Source of the DNA: Spirochaetia bacterium
GTDB taxonomy: Bacteria; Spirochaetota; Spirochaetia; Treponematales; Breznakiellaceae
DNA: 7,656 bases
Direction: 5' to 3'
Assembly: GCA_025997755.1 (NCBI GenBank)
Contig: BNVA01000094.1
Span: 1 to 7,656, forward strand
In this document: positions 1 to 6,127 of the stretch, piece by piece
Position numbering within the stretch: position 1 is the stretch's first letter
Layout of the letters: every line of letters starts with the position of its first letter
Notes under the pieces: model-generated
What the model saw: the letters and a program-made list of their open reading frames with translations, nothing else
Told to the model about the DNA's origin: nothing
The model's database searches: none
Position numbers and translations under genes: made by a program

Positions 1-2
1 TT

Positions 3-410
3 GAACTAGGAAAGTTAGAAAAAATTATCGGTAACAAATCCGTTGAGCAAATGACCGCAGCCGAGCACTGGGCATACTTTTTACGCTACACAACAGATGT
101 AACCAAACGTCAAACAATAAACAAAATTCTACAAATTGAGGAAGGTATAGAAATGGCAAGTGAAGTTTTAATATCCATCAGCAAAGACGAAGAAGAACGC
201 GCATGGCTGCGCAGCAGGGAAAAATACATACTGGACACACAGAGCCAACTCGTAACAGCAAAACGAGAAGGAAAACTTGAAGGAAAACGAGAGGGAAAAC
301 GTGAGGGTATCGCAAGTGTTGTGAAAAATTTAAAGAGCAGCGGGCTTTTAACACCAATGCAGATACAAGAGATCACAGGATTTTCGCTTGATGATATTGC
401 AAAATCATAA
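3..410 (+). CDS. Rpn-family recombination-promoting nuclease/putative transposase, C-terminal part
   Basis: The frame is open to the left edge: in-frame codons before the first ATG (51) read ELGKLEKIIGNKSVEQ, so the gene is cut by the window and ATG 51 is probably internal. The visible 135 residues resemble the C-terminal half of the Rpn/TIGR01784 PD-(D/E)XK nuclease family: an AEHWAYFLRY-like helix, a stretch of the type 'EEGIEMASEVLISISKDEEERAW', a charged linker with repeated (R/L)EGK units, and a short tail (LTPMQIQEITGFSLDDIAK) typical of these proteins. Family members are DNA endonucleases linked to RecA-independent recombination and are often multicopy in treponemes. The catalytic PD-(D/E)XK core would lie upstream, outside the window, so activity cannot be judged. 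The gene converges on the minus-strand GHMP kinase, 32 bp away. Family call fairly sure; function inferred. Confidence 0.75.
   Translation, partial: ELGKLEKIIGNKSVEQMTAAEHWAYFLRYTTDVTKRQTINKILQIEEGIEMASEVLISISKDEEERAWLRSREKYILDTQSQLVTAKREGKLEGKREGKREGIASVVKNLKSSGLLTPMQIQEITGFSLDDIAKS
264..311 (+). repeat. Four tandem 12-bp units coding (R/L)EGK repeats
   Basis: Units at 264-275, 276-287, 288-299 and 300-311 share the pattern cgagaaggaaaa, with a few substitutions and a diverged last unit. They encode REGK, LEGK, REGK and REGI in the linker of the Rpn-family protein. The 12-bp period keeps the frame if copies are gained or lost, so only linker length would vary. Such repeats are common in this family. 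Confidence 0.7.
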
Positions 411-435
411 GGTAATTACTTAATTTTTTTGCAAT
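396..435. terminator. Possible bidirectional terminator between convergent genes
   Basis: A perfect 9-bp inverted repeat, ATTGCAAAA (396-404) and TTTTGCAAT (427-435), encloses a 22-nt loop and spans the end of the Rpn-family gene and the short gap before the convergent GHMP kinase. A run of T precedes the right arm and another (440-444) follows it. The stem is AT-rich and the loop long, so it would be weak. The position between two converging stop codons is the main argument for a terminator role. Confidence 0.3.
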
Positions 436-442
436 GGTGTTT

Positions 443-1438
443 TTATAACCTATCTTCCTGATAATAAATTGTCTGGCTGCCGGTGCTGTCGAAAGCGAAC
501 GGCACGGAAATAAATTCAGGCAGGCTTTTTAGCATACGCTCCCTGTCCTGCGGGCGGACAAAGAACAGCATGAAGCCGCCGCCGCCTGTGCCTAATAACT
601 TACCGCCTATTGCGCCGTTTTTGCGTCCTGTTTCGTACATCGTGTCTAATTTGATGTTTGTTACTTCGGCGGATAGTTTGCGTTTGCGCTGCCATGTTTC
701 GTTTAACAGAGAGCCGAATTCTTCGATGGGGGTATCGCCGTTTAAAATGTTAATCGCATCGTCAACATAACGGCGTATATCGTGTAGCTCACCGGTGTGA
801 GAACTCATCACTTTGATCTTTTCGGCTTCTATCTTGGAGGCTATGCGTTGAACACCGGTATAGACCAGAATTAGGTGATCGTTTAACTCTTGAAAACGCT
901 GTTTTGTAAGCGTCATCGGGTTTACCTCAAAATTGCCGTCCTTGTGAAATTGTATGTGGTTTAGCCCGCCGAAAGCCGCCGCTATCTGATCCTGACAGCC
1001 TACGGCTTCTCCTATCAAGTCCTGCTCAATATGAATGGCTTCCTGCGCAAGGGAACGGTCGGAAATTATCTTGCCCAACATTCCGTATAGGGCGCGTAAC
1101 AGCCCGACGGTAAACGCGGAACTTGAACCCATGCCGCTGCGCGACGGAATATCGGCGTTGTAGTACATATCAATTCCGTAGGGTATTTTCATAAAACGTA
1201 ATACCTCGCGTATTGCGGGGTGTTCTATCTCGTCTATGCCGGACACCGCCTCCGTTCTGCCGCCGTAAACAAAGCGGTTTTTGAATTCAAAAAACGGCGG
1301 CAAATCGCGGCAGGTTATGAACAAGTATTTGTTTATTGTTGTTGAAAGTACCGCTCCGCCGTGTTTTTGAAACCAGTCGGGAAGGTCTGTTCCCCCTCCG
1401 AAAAATGAAATTCGTAAGGGGGTGCGTGTTATGATCAT
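443..1438 (-). CDS. GHMP-family sugar kinase, HddA-like (D-glycero-alpha-D-manno-heptose-7-phosphate kinase type)
   Basis: This 331-residue cytoplasmic protein is full length for the family. It has the N-terminal motif TPLRISFFGGGTDLP (residues 6-20), the ATP-binding glycine/serine loop PSRSGMGSSSAF (98-109), a GCQDQIAAAFGG segment (148-158) carrying the likely catalytic Asp150, and the C-terminal motif GGKLLGTGGGGFMLFF (278-293). The N-terminal RISFFGGGTD pattern is characteristic of the branch containing HddA, which phosphorylates heptose 7-phosphate at C1 on the way to GDP-heptose. Related kinases act on other sugars such as fucose, so the substrate is not proven. No gmhA, gmhB or hddC partner is in the window. 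The start has no good Shine-Dalgarno and lies 8 bp after the stop of the PfkB-family gene, which suggests translational coupling. Family sure; substrate uncertain. Confidence 0.85.
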   Translation of the reverse strand: MIITRTPLRISFFGGGTDLPDWFQKHGGAVLSTTINKYLFITCRDLPPFFEFKNRFVYGGRTEAVSGIDEIEHPAIREVLRFMKIPYGIDMYYNADIPSRSGMGSSSAFTVGLLRALYGMLGKIISDRSLAQEAIHIEQDLIGEAVGCQDQIAAAFGGLNHIQFHKDGNFEVNPMTLTKQRFQELNDHLILVYTGVQRIASKIEAEKIKVMSSHTGELHDIRRYVDDAINILNGDTPIEEFGSLLNETWQRKRKLSAEVTNIKLDTMYETGRKNGAIGGKLLGTGGGGFMLFFVRPQDRERMLKSLPEFISVPFAFDSTGSQTIYYQEDRL

Positions 1439-1446
1439 GCGGCTGG

Positions 1447-2571
1447 TTACCGCTGAATCCTTGCCGAGCCGCCTTTAGCAAATGCCTCGACCTGATCTAA
1501 GCCGACCATAGTTGTATCGCCGGGTGTCGTGGTAAGAAGCGCACCGTGGGACCAGCCTAGCCTGAGGGCTTCTTCGGGTGTTTTGCCGGAAAGCAGCCCG
1601 TAGAAAAGTCCCCCCGCAAAACCATCGCCGCCGCCCACACGGTCGTAAACATCAAGTTCGCAAACCGGCGACATATAGGTTTTGCCGTCCAGCCAGAGTA
1701 CCGCGCCCCAAGAGTGGCGGTTTGTCGAGTGAACCTCGCGCAAGGTGGTAGCCACCGCTTTTATGTTCGGAAAATCTTTTACAACAATATCGATCATGCT
1801 AAAGAAGGTTGAGGGATCGAGCTTGCCCTTTGATACGACATCAGGACCCTTTAGTCCAAGCCCCTTTTGCAAATCTTCTTCGTTGCCTACAAGGACATCG
1901 ACATAGCTTGCTATCTCACGCAGGGTCTTGGCGGCTTTCTCCTCGGCTTGAGCAGCCGTTAGCCCTGCCTCCGCCGCGGCTACCGCCCAAAGTTTTGCCC
2001 TGTAGTTTAGGTCGAAAGACACAACGGCACCCGCTTTCTTTGCCGCTTTTGCCGCTTCTATAATGAGCTGAGAGGTGCCGTCCGAAAGCGCCGCAAAAAT
2101 CCCGCCTGAGTGGAACCAGCGTACTCTGGGCGCGGAGCTTGTGCCGAAAATTTCGCTCCAGTTAAAACTGCCCGGTTTAAGCCTTGCCGCCGCTTCGTTG
2201 GATCGGTTGTAGAATACAACAGGAGCGCGGACACCGTGTCCCATATCGCTCCAGACTATAGCCATATTGGGACCGCGTACGCCATCGAATTCAAAGTGTT
2301 CGTAGTAAGGGGTAACGCCCATCCAGCGTACAGCTTTTTCTATACGTTTTCCTATCGGGTTATTTACCATTGCGCTGGCAACGGCGGTTTTTAATCCGAA
2401 ACAGCTTGAAAGATTAGCCGCCACGTTAAACTCACCGCCCGAAACGATAAGATCATATTTACTTGCCTCGGCAAACGGGATTACACCGGGGTTAAGACGG
2501 GTAACTAAAGCGCCCAACGCCAAAAAATCATGCGCCGCGCCTTGTGCGGAAGGTATTGTTAAATTTGCCAT
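1447..2571 (-). CDS. PfkB-family carbohydrate kinase, 2-keto-3-deoxygluconate kinase (KdgK)-like
   Basis: The 374-residue protein has the ribokinase/PfkB fold markers in order: substrate-side GGEFNVA (45-51), FDLNYRAKLW (186-195), the NEED motif (230-233) for Mg/phosphate binding, and the second PfkB signature DRVGGGDGFAGG (310-321), with Asp316 as the expected catalytic base. The FDLNYR and DRVGGGDGFAGG forms are those of KdgK-like sugar kinases, which phosphorylate 2-keto-3-deoxygluconate to feed the lower Entner-Doudoroff route; other ketose or sugar-acid substrates are possible. It is somewhat longer than typical KdgK (about 310-340 residues), with an alanine-rich insert at about 195-220. 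The start is supported by AAGGAGA at 2576-2582, a few bases before the ATG. The gene sits between truA (49 bp upstream) and the GHMP kinase (8 bp downstream). No aldolase or sugar-acid gene is adjacent. Confidence 0.82.
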   Translation of the reverse strand: MANLTIPSAQGAAHDFLALGALVTRLNPGVIPFAEASKYDLIVSGGEFNVAANLSSCFGLKTAVASAMVNNPIGKRIEKAVRWMGVTPYYEHFEFDGVRGPNMAIVWSDMGHGVRAPVVFYNRSNEAAARLKPGSFNWSEIFGTSSAPRVRWFHSGGIFAALSDGTSQLIIEAAKAAKKAGAVVSFDLNYRAKLWAVAAAEAGLTAAQAEEKAAKTLREIASYVDVLVGNEEDLQKGLGLKGPDVVSKGKLDPSTFFSMIDIVVKDFPNIKAVATTLREVHSTNRHSWGAVLWLDGKTYMSPVCELDVYDRVGGGDGFAGGLFYGLLSGKTPEEALRLGWSHGALLTTTPGDTTMVGLDQVEAFAKGGSARIQR

Positions 2572-2575
2572 AAAG

Positions 2576-2582
2576 TCTCCTT
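2576..2582 (-). promoter_or_regulatory. Ribosome binding site of the PfkB-family kinase
   Basis: The minus strand reads AAGGAGA followed by four bases and the ATG at 2571. It is the only strong Shine-Dalgarno in the minus-strand cluster and fixes this start. The downstream GHMP kinase has none, which fits coupling. Confidence 0.7.
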
Positions 2583-2620
2583 GTATCTATAAATAAAGTT
2601 TAAACATTATTGGCTGTTAG

Positions 2621-3394
2621 TCAATGACAGAATTGTTGTTTGCCGTACTCCACCTGCCATAAGAATAAACCGTTTGGCGGAATGGTGGGACCGGCGGCGC
2701 TGTGATCGCCTTCTTTTAAAAGTTTTTTAAATTCGCCTAACGGTACACTTTTTTCTTCGCAGCGCAGCAGGGTGCCGGTAACGCAGCGTACCATTTTCCA
2801 AAAAAAGGCGTTTGCGCTTATTTCAAAAACAAGTTTTTCGCCTTCAATAAAAAAATAGGCGTTCCGTATATAGCGGTGTGCCGAGCCTGAACCACGTGTA
2901 AATACGCTGTCGGCGGGCGAGGCAAAAAGCGAGCAGTCAAACTCGCCGTGTAAAAGACGTGCGTAATAGTTTAATGTCTGCACAGACGGACGCCGCCAAA
3001 TTTGATGCGCATAACGGTTTTCGTGAGGCAGCGCCTGTCTGCCGCAGATTATATAATAACGGTAACTTCGCATAACGGCGCTGAAGCGCGCATGAAAATT
3101 CTCCTCCACCTCGCGGGCGCTTGTTATGCGTACATCCTTGGGGAGCAGATTGTTAAGGGCGGGAACAAAGCGTCCGGTATCCATACTGTCAATATCGGTG
3201 TAAAAATTTGCCGCCTGAGAAACGGCATGTACCCCGGCATCGGTGCGTCCCGCGCCTGTAAGCGGCACCCGTTTTTTGTGAATCTTTTCAAGGGCGCTCT
3301 CAATTTCGCCCTGAACCGTGCGGTTCTCCGCCTGTCTCTGCCAGCCCGAAAAATCCGTGCCGTCGTAAGCTGCTGTAATCAGTATGTTACGCAT
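2621..3394 (-). CDS. truA: tRNA pseudouridine(38-40) synthase TruA
   Basis: TruA converts uridines 38, 39 and 40 of the tRNA anticodon stem-loop to pseudouridine. The 257-residue protein begins with the typical ITAAYDGTDFSGWQRQ segment (6-21) and has the catalytic motif GAGRTDAGVHA (48-57), with the nucleophile at Asp52. FHARFSA and YRYYI strands follow in the middle. A segment resembling F.W.MVRC.TGTLL (in the last quarter) and a tail ending in GPTIPPNGLFLWQVEY complete the family pattern. Length is normal (about 245-270). It is the first gene of the minus-strand cluster and diverges from pgk. The ATG has no obvious Shine-Dalgarno. The protein is complete and no key residue is missing. Confidence 0.95.
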   Translation of the reverse strand: MRNILITAAYDGTDFSGWQRQAENRTVQGEIESALEKIHKKRVPLTGAGRTDAGVHAVSQAANFYTDIDSMDTGRFVPALNNLLPKDVRITSAREVEENFHARFSAVMRSYRYYIICGRQALPHENRYAHQIWRRPSVQTLNYYARLLHGEFDCSLFASPADSVFTRGSGSAHRYIRNAYFFIEGEKLVFEISANAFFWKMVRCVTGTLLRCEEKSVPLGEFKKLLKEGDHSAAGPTIPPNGLFLWQVEYGKQQFCH

Positions 3395-3487
3395 ATAGTT
3401 TGATCGGCAAAATTACTGCCATGCTTAATTTGCACTTTACCGGTACCCTTTAAAAATGTTTTAATGGATACAGCATTAGATGGGGGT

Positions 3488-3529
3488 GCGGCGCAACCGT
3501 GTGCGCCGCAGGGGGAAGGCTTTCCCCCT
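3488..3529 (+). other. Two tandem GC-rich stem-loops in the pgk leader
   Basis: Stem 1 pairs GCGGCGCA (3488-3495) with TGCGCCGC (3502-3509) around a 6-nt loop. Stem 2 pairs AGGGGGAA (3510-3517) with TTCCCCCT (3522-3529) around a 4-nt loop. They abut with no gap and end 10 bases before the pgk Shine-Dalgarno. Neither is followed by a T-run on the plus strand, so a simple terminator is unlikely. They may stabilise the mRNA, act as an attenuator, or be a dispersed GC-rich repeat. Confidence 0.55.
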
Positions 3530-3538
3530 TAAAAAGCG

Positions 3539-3545
3539 TAAGGAG
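3539..3545 (+). promoter_or_regulatory. Ribosome binding site fixing the pgk start
   Basis: TAAGGAG lies 7 bases before ATG 3553. The frame extends further up to a GTG at 3499, but that codon lies inside the first stem-loop, lacks a Shine-Dalgarno and would add 18 residues not expected in Pgk. Confidence 0.8.
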
Positions 3546-3552
3546 TAATCAA

Positions 3553-4812
3553 ATGATTAAAACTGTAAAATCGGTTGAGCTAAAGGGTAAGCGCGTGATT
3601 ATGCGAGTGGATTTTAATGTGCCCATGAAAGACGGCGTTGTACAGGACGATACACGTATTGTCGCCGCCATACCTACAATAACATATATTTTGGAGCAAG
3701 GGGCAAAGACTATAACTCTTATGAGTCACCTTGGAGACCCCGCTAAGGATATGGAAAAAGCAAAAGAGAAGGCGGAAAAGAGCGGTAAGCCTTTTGACGA
3801 AGCCTCGTATATTAAGGGGAAACACCGTATGGTGCCTGTTGCCGAATACCTTGCAAAAAAACTGGGTAAGCCGGTGGTGTTCGCGGGAGAAGACGGCTGT
3901 TACGGCAAGAAGGCGTTTATCGACGGACAAAAAGACGGCACAATCATAATGCTGGAAAACACCCGCTTTCACAAAGAAGAAACGGCTAAGGATGCCGCCT
4001 CGCGCGATAAGTTGGCAAAAGAGCTTGCCTCTTACGGCGATGTTTTTGTAAACGATGCCTTCGGGACGGCGCACCGCGATCATGCCTCCACCGCAAGCAT
4101 AGCCAAGTTTGTACCGGCGGTTGCGGGCTTCCTGATGGAAAAAGAAGTTGCATACCTTGAACCCATTGTAACCTCACCCAAAAAGCCGCTTGCCGCGATT
4201 ATAGGCGGCGCTAAGGTATCATCAAAAATAGCCGTTTTGGAAAGCCTTTTAAAAAATGCCGGAGCGCTTGTCATAGGCGGAGGCATGGCTTACACGTTCC
4301 TGAAAGCGCAGGGACACAAGACGGGTAAATCCCTTGTTGAGGATGATCAGGTTGAGACCGCTAAAAAAATAATTGAAGCGGCGAAAAAAGCCGGTGCGGA
4401 AATCGTCCTACCCGTTGACCATATTGCGGCGGAAGCCTTTGACGCTAATGCAAAGCCTATCTATGTTGACGGGCTTGATCTTGCCGACAATCTTATGGGT
4501 TTGGATGTGGGACAAAAGACCATTGCCAAATACAAAGAAGTGCTTGCAAAAGCAAAGACCATCGTGTGGAACGGGCCTGTCGGGGTCTTTGAATTTGATG
4601 CCTTTGCAAAGGGCACGGAGGAACTTGCAAAAATTGTCGCGGCGGCAACATCGGCGGGAACTATCACTGTGGTGGGCGGCGGAGATTCTGTGGCGGCGGT
4701 AAACAAGTTTCATCTTGCCGATAAGATGAGCCATGTTTCCACAGGCGGCGGCGCATCGCTTGAGCTTCTTGAAGGCAAAAAATTACCCGGTATCGAAGTT
4801 TGCAGAGGATAA
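3553..4812 (+). CDS. pgk: Phosphoglycerate kinase
   Basis: Pgk transfers phosphate between 1,3-bisphosphoglycerate and ADP, the first ATP-yielding step of lower glycolysis, in the cytosol. The 419-residue protein has RVDFNVP (18-24), the MLENTRFHKEE region (133-143), NDAFGTAHRDHAS (167-179), GFLMEKE (192-198), AIIGGAKVSSKI (215-226), VIGGGMAYTF (240-249), GPVGVFEFDAFAKGT (341-355), VVGGGDSVAAV (373-383) and the end motif HVSTGGGASLELL (394-406). Near the substrate site it reads MSHLGDPAKD (57-66) where most Pgk have SHLGRP, followed by a lysine-rich insert (about 66-90). I recall similar SHLGDP forms in treponemes, so this is probably lineage-typical. The start follows TAAGGAG. The radical SAM gene begins 37 bp downstream with no terminator between. 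Confidence 0.97.
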   Translation: MIKTVKSVELKGKRVIMRVDFNVPMKDGVVQDDTRIVAAIPTITYILEQGAKTITLMSHLGDPAKDMEKAKEKAEKSGKPFDEASYIKGKHRMVPVAEYLAKKLGKPVVFAGEDGCYGKKAFIDGQKDGTIIMLENTRFHKEETAKDAASRDKLAKELASYGDVFVNDAFGTAHRDHASTASIAKFVPAVAGFLMEKEVAYLEPIVTSPKKPLAAIIGGAKVSSKIAVLESLLKNAGALVIGGGMAYTFLKAQGHKTGKSLVEDDQVETAKKIIEAAKKAGAEIVLPVDHIAAEAFDANAKPIYVDGLDLADNLMGLDVGQKTIAKYKEVLAKAKTIVWNGPVGVFEFDAFAKGTEELAKIVAAATSAGTITVVGGGDSVAAVNKFHLADKMSHVSTGGGASLELLEGKKLPGIEVCRG

Positions 4813-4849
4813 CCGATTCGGGAATGTTCGAGATTGATAAGGGTGATAG

Positions 4850-5746
4850 ATGAAATTTACAGATGAAATTAGGAGGCGTGCAAAAGCAATCATAAAAAAC
4901 TGTTTTCCCGCGCCTCTTAAACGGTACATCTGGATAAACTATTACAAAAAATCATCGTCACGGCGGCTTACAAAAAGAAGCCTTATAAGTTTTGAAGTAA
5001 ATGTTACCGATCATTGTAATTTGAATTGCAGAAGCTGTGAACATTTTTCTCCCATTGCAGACGAAAAGTTTTTGGATATTGACACATACACAAAAGATGT
5101 AGAGCGGCTCTCTTTTTTGTTTGACAAAAAGATTGAGTACATTCACCTTATGGGCGGCGAGCCTTTGCTGCACCCGCGCTTAGACGAAATAATTGAAGTT
5201 AGCCGAAAATATTTTCCCGAGGGCGTTATAGAGATCGTTACAAATGGTCTTCTTGTTTTACGAGAGGACGGCCATTTTTGGGATGTATGCTGCAAAAATA
5301 ATATTACAATAGCAATAACCCAGTATCCGATAAAACTTGATTATAAAAGGATCGAAGAAAAAGCCAATGCAAAAAATGTCCGGCTGCGTTATTATTTTTT
5401 GGGAAAGAAGACGATGCACAAACGTCCATTCGATCTGCGCGGCACACAAAACATCGAAGAAAATTTTGCGGTATGCCACATGGCAAATACCTGTATGCAG
5501 TTATTCGACGGCAAACTTTCAACCTGCGTAATAATTCCATACATACACATTTTTAACAAATTCTTTAATCAAACAATGCAGGTCTGCGAAAAAGATTACA
5601 TTGATATTTATAAAGCAAAGGACAAACAAGAGATATTTGATTTTCTCTGCCGTCCCATTCCATTCTGTAGGTACTGCAACATCAAAAAAACAAAACTTGG
5701 ACTGAACTGGGCTGTATCCAAACAACAGATCGGCGAGTGGACTTGA
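4850..5746 (+). CDS. Radical SAM protein with additional C-terminal cysteine cluster
   Basis: The 298-residue protein has the radical SAM motif CNLNCRSC (Cys56, Cys60, Cys63), which binds the [4Fe-4S] cluster that cleaves S-adenosylmethionine, preceded by TDH and followed by EHFSP. GGEP (102-105) is the usual SAM-contacting segment and IVTNG (129-133) the next conserved strand. More cysteines at 209, 215, 226 and at 267, 273, 276 (CRPIPFCRYC) could bind an auxiliary cluster as in SPASM/twitch proteins. A C-terminal W..SK....EW pattern follows. Homologues of this type are often seen in surface-polysaccharide loci, but the substrate is unknown and nothing here identifies it. The N-terminus is basic, with no signal peptide. 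It lies 37 bp behind pgk and probably shares its transcript; a modest AAGGGTG precedes the ATG. Superfamily sure, reaction unknown. Confidence 0.85.
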   Translation: MKFTDEIRRRAKAIIKNCFPAPLKRYIWINYYKKSSSRRLTKRSLISFEVNVTDHCNLNCRSCEHFSPIADEKFLDIDTYTKDVERLSFLFDKKIEYIHLMGGEPLLHPRLDEIIEVSRKYFPEGVIEIVTNGLLVLREDGHFWDVCCKNNITIAITQYPIKLDYKRIEEKANAKNVRLRYYFLGKKTMHKRPFDLRGTQNIEENFAVCHMANTCMQLFDGKLSTCVIIPYIHIFNKFFNQTMQVCEKDYIDIYKAKDKQEIFDFLCRPIPFCRYCNIKKTKLGLNWAVSKQQIGEWT

Positions 5747-5770
5747 AACTAAAGCCCTTTTCGTTATAAT
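5743..5770 (+). promoter_or_regulatory. Strong sigma70-type promoter at the end of the radical SAM gene
   Basis: TTGAAA (5743-5748), 16-bp spacer, and a perfect TATAAT (5765-5770). The -35 box overlaps the stop codon of the radical SAM gene. Transcription would begin near 5777, only about 5 bases before ATG 5782. It marks the left border of the AT-rich accessory part and could also serve the exported-protein gene at 6128. Confidence 0.7.
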
Positions 5771-5781
5771 GTCTGAAAGTC

Positions 5782-6111
5782 ATGGTTGATATGGAAATTT
5801 TGCAAAATACATCTAAATTTCTACCCCCCCCCCCCACACACGCGTTTTCGCTAAGTCTAAACAATAGAACAATTTACATAGAAATAATCATCGGTTTTCT
5901 CAATATTATTTTACCAATTTTAGTTATCTCAACTATTTATTCGCGTTTACGAACATCCAAAACGATGTTCTTTATGATATGGAGCTATGTTCGTATACAA
6001 GAAGTTATGTGCCAAAAAAGCGCAGAACTAGTTCGAAGAAGACGGCGCGTCATTGCGCGGCTAAGAGAAGAACGGTTTTGTGTTTTAGGCAAAATCAAAC
6101 TTAACTCCTAA
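5782..6111 (+). CDS. Doubtful 109-residue ORF with one hydrophobic segment and a C12 run
   Basis: I do not recognise this protein. If translated it has a short N-terminus, a Pro4 stretch (residues 15-18) coded by 12 consecutive C, one hydrophobic segment at about 31-53 (IYIEIIIGF onward) that could cross the membrane, and an arginine-rich tail (85-97). It starts a few bases after a strong promoter but has no clear Shine-Dalgarno. Against it: odd composition, no known domain, and a tail that could be non-coding sequence. If the ORF is not real, 5747-6127 is a roughly 380-base leader or spacer holding the promoter, a palindrome, the C-run and an inverted repeat at 5951-5970. The frame is open only with a C count of 12 (or 12 plus or minus 3). 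Confidence 0.3.
   Translation: MVDMEILQNTSKFLPPPPTHAFSLSLNNRTIYIEIIIGFLNIILPILVISTIYSRLRTSKTMFFMIWSYVRIQEVMCQKSAELVRRRRRVIARLREERFCVLGKIKLNS
5797..5808. promoter_or_regulatory. 12-bp perfect palindrome downstream of promoter
   Basis: ATTTTGCAAAAT is a perfect palindrome centred about 25 bases after the expected transcription start. It could be an operator, but in AT-rich DNA it may be chance. Confidence 0.25.
5824..5835 (+). repeat. Homopolymer run of 12 C
   Basis: Twelve consecutive C sit 53 bases after the TATAAT box, inside the ORF beginning at 5782. With 11 C the frame meets TAA shortly after the run, and with 13 C it meets TAG, so slippage would switch the ORF off. Poly-G/C runs are known phase-variation sites in Treponema pallidum. 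The count may also suffer sequencing error. Confidence 0.9.
5951..5970. repeat. 7-bp inverted repeat, possible operator
   Basis: GAACATC (5951-5957) and GATGTTC (5964-5970) are perfect inverted copies separated by 6 bases. It resembles a dimeric regulator site, but no promoter is visible beside it. Confidence 0.25.
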
Positions 6112-6114
6112 AAT

Positions 6115-6120
6115 AGGAGA
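6115..6120 (+). promoter_or_regulatory. Ribosome binding site for the GTG-start exported protein
   Basis: AGGAGA lies 7 bases before GTG 6128. It is the strongest Shine-Dalgarno in the right half and supports the non-ATG start. Confidence 0.7.
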
Positions 6121-6127
6121 GTAGTTT

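Larger units (their letters stand above)
3395..3552. promoter_or_regulatory. Divergent truA/pgk intergenic region
   Basis: This 158-bp gap must hold the promoters for both truA (minus) and pgk (plus). On the plus strand the best guess is TTGCAC (3430-3435) with a TAAAAAT element at 3451-3457, but spacing (15 bp) and -10 match are poor. An 8-bp palindrome TACCGGTA lies at 3438-3445. I see no convincing minus-strand promoter. The right third holds two stem-loops and the pgk ribosome binding site, listed separately. Confidence 0.35.

Noticed and set aside
3002..3403. 133-codon plus-strand ORF across truA
   Set aside because: It is antisense to a complete, clearly conserved truA and its product resembles no protein; it is a frame shadow.
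3499..3552. Upstream extension of pgk from GTG 3499 (18 extra residues)
   Set aside because: The codon lies inside a stem-loop with no Shine-Dalgarno. ATG 3553 has TAAGGAG at 7 bases and gives the normal Pgk N-terminus.
3580..4083. 167-codon minus-strand ORF inside pgk
   Set aside because: It is antisense to invariant pgk motifs, with no promoter or ribosome binding site; long shadows are expected with this codon use.
5951..5970. LexA/SOS box (GAAC...GTTC)
   Set aside because: The half-sites are 12 bases apart, not the 4 of the Gram-positive type box, and no SOS gene follows.
6005..6091. Second attC-like site beginning near GTTATGTGC at 6005 and ending near TTAGGC
   Set aside because: The elements are in the wrong order and no inner arms pair in the expected layout, so it does not fold like attC.
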